Part shown: positions 7,853 through 11,719 of the stretch, piece after piece
Numbering within the stretch: the first letter of the stretch is position 1
Layout: each line of letters begins with the position of its first letter
NCBI GenBank assembly: GCA_043788645.1
Contig: JAYVTS010000386.1
Span: 1-11,719, forward strand
DNA length: 11,719 nucleotides
Direction: 5' to 3'
Origin: CANIZL01 sp043788645
GTDB taxonomy: Bacteria > Verrucomicrobiota > Verrucomicrobiia > Limisphaerales > UBA9464
The notes under the pieces: generated by a model
Told to the model about the DNA's origin: nothing
Databases searched by the model: none
What the model saw: the letters and a program-made list of their open reading frames with translations, nothing else
Program-made: the position numbers and the translations under genes

Positions 7853-7864
7853 TGGGAATTCCCA
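7853..7864. promoter_or_regulatory. 12-bp perfect palindrome between divergent gatB and lipoprotein genes
   Basis: TGGGAATTCCCA is fully self-complementary and lies about midway in the 224-nt divergent spacer, about 102 nt before gatB and 112 nt before the lipoprotein start. It could be an operator for a dimeric regulator. No second copy is seen in the window and chance is possible. Confidence 0.25.
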
Positions 7865-7975
7865 TTTGAGTCAATCCCGTCTTCCGCGGTCTTTTGGTCG
7901 GAAAACTTCGCAAGGTTCGGAGGGTCAACTCTTCAAGGGTTGTCACCCCGCCGGATTCATGGTCCACTCAAGTTC

Positions 7976-8419
7976 ATGATTCGACGTATCACCTGCCTCG
8001 TTGGCTTGGCTATTTCGGTAGTTCTACTGCCCGGCTGTCGTTCGTTTCATCGCGCATGGCGAACGGCTCGTCAGGCGCCGATGCCAACCACCGACCTGAC
8101 GGGGGCCTGGGAAGGGACCTGGCAAAATACAAATAACACTCACCAGGATCGGATGAGGGCGGTGCTGACGAAGACGGATACCGACATTTACCACGCGCAT
8201 TTTTTTGCTTGGTATAGGCGGGTCTTGACATTCAGCTACGCCACCGATCTCCACGTCGAACGGCGCGACGGGGTGACGGAATTTTTTCGCGGGCAGTCGG
8301 ATCTAGGCAAACTCGCCGGGGGCGTTTACCGCTACGAGGGTCACGCTTCACCCGTGGATTTTTTCTCGACGTACGACAGCAAATACGACGTCGGGACGTT
8401 CACCCTGCGTCGACCCTAG
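7976..8419 (+). CDS. lipocalin-like lipoprotein of unknown function
   Basis: This predicted lipoprotein has 147 residues. From ATG 7976 it reads MIRRITCLVGLAISVVLLPG followed by C21: two Arg, a hydrophobic core and a lipobox L-P-G-C. Signal peptidase II would cut before C21 and leave a lipid-anchored protein in the periplasm or on the outer membrane. The mature part has D-L-T-G-A-W-E-G-T-W-Q-N near residue 40, H-A-H-F-F-A-W-Y-R-R-V-L-T-F-S-Y, and D-L-G-K-L-A-G-G-V-Y-R-Y-E-G-H. It closes with Y-D-S-K-Y-D-V-G-T-F-T-L-R-R-P. This G-x-W-x-G-x-W start and G-x-F-x-L-R-R-P end with alternating strands suggests a small lipocalin-like beta barrel that I recall from Planctomycetes and Verrucomicrobia as uncharacterised. 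TTG 7940 would lengthen the frame but spoil the signal peptide. The stop TAG lies in the left arm of a palindrome shared with the convergent CDGSH gene. Ligand and role are unknown. Confidence 0.8.
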   Translation: MIRRITCLVGLAISVVLLPGCRSFHRAWRTARQAPMPTTDLTGAWEGTWQNTNNTHQDRMRAVLTKTDTDIYHAHFFAWYRRVLTFSYATDLHVERRDGVTEFFRGQSDLGKLAGGVYRYEGHASPVDFFSTYDSKYDVGTFTLRRP

Positions 8420-8444
8420 CCCGGATATGGAATATCCGGGCTAG
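8416..8444. terminator. bidirectional 13-bp stem containing both convergent stop codons
   Basis: CTAGCCCGGATAT (8416-8428) and ATATCCGGGCTAG (8432-8444) are perfect inverted repeats around the 3-base loop GGA. The lipoprotein stop TAG (8417-8419) lies in the left arm, and the CDGSH protein stop (cta, 8441-8443) lies in the right arm. A stable stem between convergent genes suggests a shared terminator. There is no T-run on either side, so it would not be a classical intrinsic terminator and may act as an RNA 3'-end barrier instead. Confidence 0.6.
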
Positions 8445-8716
8445 TTCATCTTGGAACCGGAGTGGAGTGGCGGTGCTGAGAGTTTCTTATGACTACCGTC
8501 GCAGAGTGCGCCTTTTGCGCTGTGCTTACAGCCGCAGAAATAAACGGTCTCATCCTTTCCGGCCGTGTAGGGCGTCGGAGTAAAGCCGCTACCCCGATGA
8601 GACCCATCACAAAACGGTTGGCTTTTGCTAAGTCCACAAGCGCACCAGTAATAGGTTTTTCCACCCGTTACCGCGATTGGAAACGGGCTTTTTTGGGCGC
8701 AGGTCGGTTCATTCAT
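8441..8716 (-). CDS. CDGSH iron-sulfur domain protein with two CDGSH motifs
   Basis: This 91-residue protein carries two [2Fe-2S]-binding CDGSH motifs of the form C-x-C-x2-S-x3-P-x-C-D-G-S-H. Motif 1 is C25-A-C-G-L-S-K-S-Q-P-F-C36-D-G-S-H40 and matches fully. Motif 2 is C61-G-C-K-H-S-A-K-G-A-L-C72-D-G-S-H76, with Ala for Pro at one position but all three Cys and the His present. Each would hold one [2Fe-2S] cluster by three Cys and one His, as in mitoNEET/Miner-type proteins. The double motif resembles the tandem Miner2-like type. No membrane segment or signal peptide is seen, so it is cytosolic. It starts at ATG 8716, only 5 nt after the E2 stop, so it is probably the last gene of an E2 operon. 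Bacterial CDGSH proteins are linked to redox or Fe-S handling; the exact role here is unknown. Confidence 0.9.
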   Translation of the reverse strand: MNEPTCAQKSPFPIAVTGGKTYYWCACGLSKSQPFCDGSHRGSGFTPTPYTAGKDETVYFCGCKHSAKGALCDGSHKKLSAPPLHSGSKMN

Positions 8717-8721
8717 AGGGG

Positions 8722-9990
8722 TCAGAGTTTTACCGTTGTTTCTGGAAATTCCTGAATTGCTTTTACCAAATCGACCACGAATCGGGCGGCCCCACCGCCA
8801 TCAATTATCCGGTGATCGTAGCTCACGGCCACCGGCATCATGGGTCGGATTTCTACTTTGTCGCCGATGACCACCGGTTTCTTCGCGGTTTTGCCGAGAC
8901 CGAGAATGGCGACCTCCGGCTTGTTGACAATCGGCGTGAAATGTCCACCGCCAATCGCGCCCTGATTTGAAATGGTGAAGCTGCCGCCGGTCATGGCATC
9001 AGGGCCAAGCTTCCGGTCGCGCGCTTTTTCGGCGATGGCATGAAGTTCTTTCGCGAGATCGAGCAACGATTTTTTGTCGGCGTCCCGAAGAACTGGGACG
9101 AGCAACCCGGCGTCTGTATCCACCGCAATACCCATGTGATAATACTGTTTCAACACCAAGGTCTGGGCTACCTCATGAATACTGGCGTTGAATTTCGGGT
9201 GTTGCTTTAACGCCGTCACCAACGCCTTGATGATGAAGGGAGTTGGTGAGAGCTTGGCCCCCGCTTTTTCATACGCTGCCTTGTATTTGGCGCGCAGAGT
9301 TTCAATTGTGGTTAGGTCCGCGTCATCAAATTGCGTGACGTGTGCAACGGTGACTTGGTTTTCCACCATCCGGGCGGCAATGATTTTGCGGAGTTGGCTT
9401 AACGGTTCACTCACAACCGGACCAAAAAGTGAGAAATCGGTGCCGACCAAGGGGAAACTCAAGCCTTGCGGTTCTGCTGCGTAACGTCCTGCGCGGGCGA
9501 CTTTGGCCTCCAATTTGGACACGTAGCGGGCAAGGTCCTCGATTTGGACGCGGCCGCCAGAACCAGATCCGTGAACGCGACCGAGTTTGAGTCCGAGTTC
9601 TCGGGCGACCTTCCGGACGTAGGGGCTTGCGGCGGGAATTGGACCGGCGTCGGCGCCCTCCTCGTCATCGGAAGCGTCCACCTCGTCATCGGTTGGGGCG
9701 ATGGTCCGTTTAGCCGCTTTCGGCGCAGGTGCGGGCGCAGGTGCGGCCGCAGTCGCCGCAGCGCCGTCAACGGTGAGGATTACGAAGCCGACATTAATGG
9801 TATCGCCTTCCTTGACTAGGATGGCAGTGATTTTGCCGCCCGTAGAGGCAGGGATCGGGGCAATCGCTTTGCCGGTTTCTAGCTCAATAATGCTCTGACC
9901 GGCGGCAATGGTTTCGCCAACCTTCACCAGCACGGAAACAACTTTACCGCTGTCCGCGCCATCGCCAATCTTAGGGAAACGTACGTCCAT
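8722..9990 (-). CDS. pdhC: dihydrolipoamide acyltransferase (E2) of a 2-oxoacid dehydrogenase complex, probably pyruvate
   Basis: E2 transfers acyl groups from lipoyl-lysine to CoA and forms the core of the pyruvate (or other 2-oxoacid) dehydrogenase complex. The product is 422 residues in standard order. A single lipoyl domain (residues 1-76) has the lipoylation site L-E-T-G-K41-A. An Ala/Pro linker (about 77-100) leads to an acidic stretch rich in Asp and Glu (about 102-115). The E1/E3-binding domain (about 120-158) reads A-S-P-Y-V-R-K-V-A-R-E-L-G and G-S-G-S-G-G-R-V. The catalytic domain (about 190-422) ends with S-Y-D-H393-R-I-I-D397-G, the His/Asp active site. ATG 9990 gives the expected start M-D-V-R-F-P-K-I-G-D. 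No E1 or E3 gene is adjacent; the CDGSH gene follows 5 nt downstream. Acetyl- versus branched-chain or 2-oxoglutarate specificity cannot be settled from sequence alone, so the gene symbol is provisional. Confidence 0.92.
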   Translation of the reverse strand: MDVRFPKIGDGADSGKVVSVLVKVGETIAAGQSIIELETGKAIAPIPASTGGKITAILVKEGDTINVGFVILTVDGAAATAAAPAPAPAPKAAKRTIAPTDDEVDASDDEEGADAGPIPAASPYVRKVARELGLKLGRVHGSGSGGRVQIEDLARYVSKLEAKVARAGRYAAEPQGLSFPLVGTDFSLFGPVVSEPLSQLRKIIAARMVENQVTVAHVTQFDDADLTTIETLRAKYKAAYEKAGAKLSPTPFIIKALVTALKQHPKFNASIHEVAQTLVLKQYYHMGIAVDTDAGLLVPVLRDADKKSLLDLAKELHAIAEKARDRKLGPDAMTGGSFTISNQGAIGGGHFTPIVNKPEVAILGLGKTAKKPVVIGDKVEIRPMMPVAVSYDHRIIDGGGAARFVVDLVKAIQEFPETTVKL

Positions 9991-10153
9991 AATGTCGGAC
10001 GACTGTGGGGGGGAGTGGTGGACTGGGAAAATGGAATTTTACGAAAGCACGTCGTCGAACATCGGTCCGTTCGTCATCCGTATTTGGACTGAGATCGCGA
10101 ATTCGGTGCCCAAATTTGGAGAAATGAACCCAAACGTGCCACGGTCTAGCCCA

Positions 10154-10636
10154 ATGGGAACCTGGAAAGCCATCGCGGCCATGGCCGAGAATCGAGTGAT
10201 TGGGATCGGCCAAAGAATCCCGTGGCGGTTACCGGCCGATTTTGCATGGTTCAAACGGACGACCATGGGTGGGGTGCTCGTGATGGGTCGGAAGACATTT
10301 ACCTCCATCGGTCGCCCGCTTCCGGGACGGGAAACCATCGTTTTGAGTCGGACCACCTTTGCCTATCCCGGAGTAAAGACGGCCGCGAATGGGGCTGAAT
10401 TGGATCGCCTAGTGGCTGAGACCGATAAAACGGTGTGGATTGTCGGCGGTGCTGAGATCTATCGGGAATTTCTACCGCGTTGCAGTGAACTCTTCCTCAC
10501 CTGCGTCCCAGGCCGCCCCGTTGGGGATGCGTTTTTCCCTCCGTTTGAAGACCAATTTATCGAAGTCGCTGTCGTCTTGGAGCAACCGGAATTTGTCGTC
10601 CGCCATTACCACCACCGCAGTCGATTGCTCGCCTAA
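10154..10636 (+). CDS. folA: dihydrofolate reductase
   Basis: DHFR reduces dihydrofolate to tetrahydrofolate with NADPH in the cytosol. From ATG 10154 the product has 160 residues, close to the 159 of the E. coli enzyme. It reads M-G-T-W-K-A-I-A-A-M-A-E-N-R-V-I-G, then I-P-W-R-L-P-A-D29, which holds the catalytic acid (Asp27 in E. coli). V-L-V-M-G-R-K-T-F-T-S-I-G-R-P-L-P-G-R follows, with NADPH-binding residues. I-V-G-G-A-E-I-Y-R-E-F-L gives the conserved G-G pair, and G-D-A-F-F-P-P-F the C-terminal motif. The frame stays open back to 9908, but that part covers the E2 start and is not DHFR-like. ATG 10124 (10 residues longer) has GGAG only 2 nt before it and is the main alternative. The gene is divergent from E2, no thyA is adjacent, and it ends in TAA. 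Confidence 0.93.
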   Translation: MGTWKAIAAMAENRVIGIGQRIPWRLPADFAWFKRTTMGGVLVMGRKTFTSIGRPLPGRETIVLSRTTFAYPGVKTAANGAELDRLVAETDKTVWIVGGAEIYREFLPRCSELFLTCVPGRPVGDAFFPPFEDQFIEVAVVLEQPEFVVRHYHHRSRLLA

Positions 10637-10835
10637 CCGAGCACTGTAAAATTCGCAAACCTGGAAAAAAGTTGGGGTCCGATCGACCAAGGCGGAACCA
10701 ACTCGTTATCCAGAATTTATTAAGTCAAAGTTATATACTGGAACATAATTCTGAAGGCCGACACTTAGGGCGAAGCAAAAAATGATCCTGAAACATAAAT
10801 TCGCTCAACATGTCAAACAATGTGTCAGGAATATT

Positions 10836-10856
10836 AACGTCGCCGCCGCGGACGTT
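10836..10856. repeat. GC-rich inverted repeat before the first repeat unit
   Basis: AACGTC (10836-10841) and GACGTT (10851-10856) form a 6-bp stem around the loop GCCGCCGCG. It sits immediately 5' of repeat copy A. A similar GC-rich patch, but not the same stem, lies before copies B and C. Confidence 0.35.
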
Positions 10857-10934
10857 GTGAATTAATGTATCATATATTTGACATATTGAAGACTTACTAA
10901 TAATATGTCTGCCATTTTATATTTGACGTGAACT
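10857..10934 (+). repeat. intergenic repeat unit, copy A
   Basis: This is the first of three related units. It contains ATTAATGTATCATATA, then TTTGACATATT (10877-10887), a 14-nt spacer, AATATGTC (10902-10909), and TATTTGACG ending at 10928. GACATATT and AATATGTC form an 8-bp dyad. TTGACA at 10878 followed after 17 nt by TAATAT also resembles a sigma-70 promoter. Confidence 0.6.
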
Positions 10935-10996
10935 CTCGCCCTCGCCAAACAGTAGCTAAAAAAGTTTTCCGGACAGTTGATTGAACCCTGGCTGCC

Positions 10997-11079
10997 GTGC
11001 ATTAGTGTACCATATACTATGTTTGACAATATTTGAAGAGGTTAAATAATATGTCTTACAATATCTATTTGACGCAACT
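10997..11079 (+). repeat. intergenic repeat unit, copy B
   Basis: This is the second unit, collinear with copy A: GCATTAGTGTACCATATA, TTTGACAATATT (11022-11033), 14-nt spacer, AATATGTCTT, then TATTTGACGCAACT. The dyad is GACAATATT/AATATGTC, imperfect by one inserted A. TTGACA (11023) is 18 nt from TAATAT (11047). Its dyad centre lies about 145 bp after that of copy A. Confidence 0.6.
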
Positions 11080-11147
11080 TTAAATCGAACTATGTCAAAT
11101 TGTATTTCAGACCTATTGTTTTTCTGCGCCGTGGGTCCGCACGTTAA

Positions 11148-11227
11148 CACGTTAATGACATTGATACTACATTTGACATATTTTAAACGAACTAATTAAT
11201 CTGTCTGACAAAATATTGTTTGCAAAG
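11148..11227 (+). repeat. intergenic repeat unit, copy C (most diverged)
   Basis: This is the third unit: CACGTTAATGACATT, TTTGACATATT (11172-11182), 15-nt spacer, AATCTGTCTGACA (11198-11210), and TTGTTTGCAAAG in place of TATTTGACG. The dyad has one mismatch (AATCTGTC). Its centre lies about 150 bp after that of copy B. Confidence 0.5.
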
Positions 11228-11315
11228 TTGGGTGAGTTCATGAATTGTATCCATTATAAATAGTTTTACTTATGGCGAGCTTATGTCCGGACACTGACTT
11301 CGATCCCACCTCTAA

Positions 11316-11333
11316 ACTCCTGACTCCTGACTC
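11316..11333 (+). repeat. ACTCCTG heptamer tandem repeat
   Basis: ACTCCTG is repeated at 11316-11322 and 11323-11329, followed by a partial copy ACTC. It marks the switch from the AT-rich block to GC-rich sequence. Confidence 0.45.
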
Positions 11334-11599
11334 AAAGTGGTAGGAGCGGGGGGGGCGAGGGCCTGGTCAGAATCAAGCGGGCAGCCGACTGGAGAGCGGC
11401 TACTCGTTTGGCCGGAATGCGACCGACTTCGCTTTGGCTCGTGGCGTCGTCTCTCTGATGGGCTCGCATTTCTCGAACTGCACCCTCGGGATATAGAACG
11501 GTCACCAAGGTCCCCTTTCGCGGATGAGTCCACATCCAAAGGAGGGTGCCGAGCGGCAGTTGATCGGAGAGACTGCTCACGTTCGAGAAAATCGGTTCG

Positions 11600-11719
11600 T
11601 TAGTGGATCAACCGGTAGAAGCTCGGTTGCCCAATCGGTGCGGTCCAGGTGACAACCCCATTGACCAACGTCACGGGGCCAGCGGAGGTCCACGATGTGA
11701 AATCGGTGGAGCTTTGGAC
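11600..11719 (-). CDS. C-terminal end of a secreted protein (5' part outside window)
   Basis: Reading the minus strand from the window edge gives 39 open codons and TAA at 11600-11602. The peptide begins V-Q-S-S-T-D-F-T-S-W-T-S-A-G-P-V and ends with G-Q-P-S-F-Y-R-L-I-H. The pattern Q-S-S-T-D-x-x-S-W-T, a short beta stretch, and a final F-Y-R-L is the usual C-terminal end of large secreted repeat proteins in Verrucomicrobia. It resembles the ends of the two secreted proteins at 2493 and 4390. The upstream domains and the function cannot be seen from here. Confidence 0.65.
   Translation of the reverse strand, partial: VQSSTDFTSWTSAGPVTLVNGVVTWTAPIGQPSFYRLIH

Larger units (their letters stand above)
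10637..11599. other. gene-free intergenic region with AT-rich repeat block
   Basis: No convincing protein is found on either strand. The open frames here are short and lack family features. About 10700-11280 is strongly AT-rich with many TTTGAC elements on both strands and three diverged copies of an approximately 80-bp unit. GC-rich patches of about 10-20 bp (10841-10851, 10987-10999, 11126-11142) precede each copy. From about 11310 the base composition changes to GC-rich with ACTCCTG repeats and an 8-base G run. No tRNA, tmRNA or other RNA gene was recognised. Confidence 0.6.

Noticed and set aside
9908..10123. Long frame upstream of dihydrofolate reductase
   Set aside because: It overlaps the E2 start on the other strand and is not DHFR-like; DHFR begins at 10154 or 10124.
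10706..10714. DnaA-box-like TTATCCAGA in an AT-rich region (possible replication origin)
   Set aside because: It is a single near-match only, with no cluster of boxes and no dnaA, dnaN or gidA nearby.
10857..11227. CRISPR array or integron attC array
   Set aside because: There are only three diverged units of about 80 bp at 145-150 bp spacing, with no short identical repeats, no cas or integrase genes and no attC core sites.
11332..11580. 82-codon open frame on the minus strand (M-S-S-L-S-D-Q-L...)
   Set aside because: It has no recognisable motif, overlaps open frames on both strands in GC-rich DNA, and contains the heptamer and G-run region; probably a chance frame.
1..11719. Reassignment of TAG to Trp as the organism's genetic code
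   Set aside because: TAG is the terminal stop of gatB, the lipoprotein, the CDGSH protein and the 2493 gene at the expected family ends, so it works as a stop here.

Overview
The window looks like chromosomal DNA of a free-living Gram-negative bacterium, most likely a member of the Verrucomicrobiota (Limisphaerales/Pedosphaera-like). The evidence is two secreted proteins with a module order typical of that phylum and of Planctomycetes: an N-terminal jelly-roll-like domain with a W-T-A-P motif, a chitobiase-C-terminal-like domain, a D-x-D-x-D-G-x-S-N-x-x-E-Y-x-x-G-T-D-P calcium-type motif, and a short C-terminal module ending in F-Y-R or F-F-R. The leaderless or SD-poor gene starts and a planctomycete/verrucomicrobial-type lipocalin-like lipoprotein agree with this. 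No rRNA, tRNA, CRISPR array, integrase or transposase is visible. The assignment comes from recalled family resemblance, not from a search.

Layout. (1) 1-671, minus: the 5' part of a glucose-1-phosphate cytidylyltransferase (rfbF), cut by the window edge. (2) 797-2317, plus: an apparent operon of a GbsR/MarR-type repressor, a DCC/DUF393 thiol-disulfide oxidoreductase-like protein, and a broken DUF2071 (YqjF-like) gene. A perfect 8-bp palindrome has the repressor's start codon in its loop. (3) 2493-6273, minus: two tandem paralogous secreted multidomain proteins directly downstream of gatB. The first paralog (4390-6273) is interrupted by an in-frame TAG where its sister has a conserved Trp. 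(4) 6312-7751, minus: gatB, for the transamidation route to Gln-tRNA/Asn-tRNA. (5) 7976-8419, plus: a small lipoprotein. It converges on a CDGSH iron-sulfur protein (8441-8716, minus) through a perfect 13-bp stem that contains both stop codons. (6) 8722-9990, minus: the E2 acyltransferase of a 2-oxoacid (probably pyruvate) dehydrogenase complex, 5 nt upstream of the CDGSH gene. (7) About 10154-10636, plus: dihydrofolate reductase, divergent from E2. (8) 10637-11599: a gene-free stretch of almost 1 kb. Its AT-rich part holds three diverged copies of an approximately 80-bp unit spaced 145-150 bp apart. (9) 11600-11719, minus: the last 39 codons of another secreted protein with the same kind of C-terminal module.

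Most of the window is housekeeping metabolism: translation quality (GatB), central carbon (E2), folate (DHFR) and sugar nucleotides (RfbF). Accessory secreted proteins are interleaved. The points most worth a second look are the two separate TGG-to-TAG lesions at conserved Trp positions, the palindrome around the repressor start codon, and the three-copy promoter-like dyad repeat in the 1-kb intergenic region. I do not see a convincing complete new multi-gene system.
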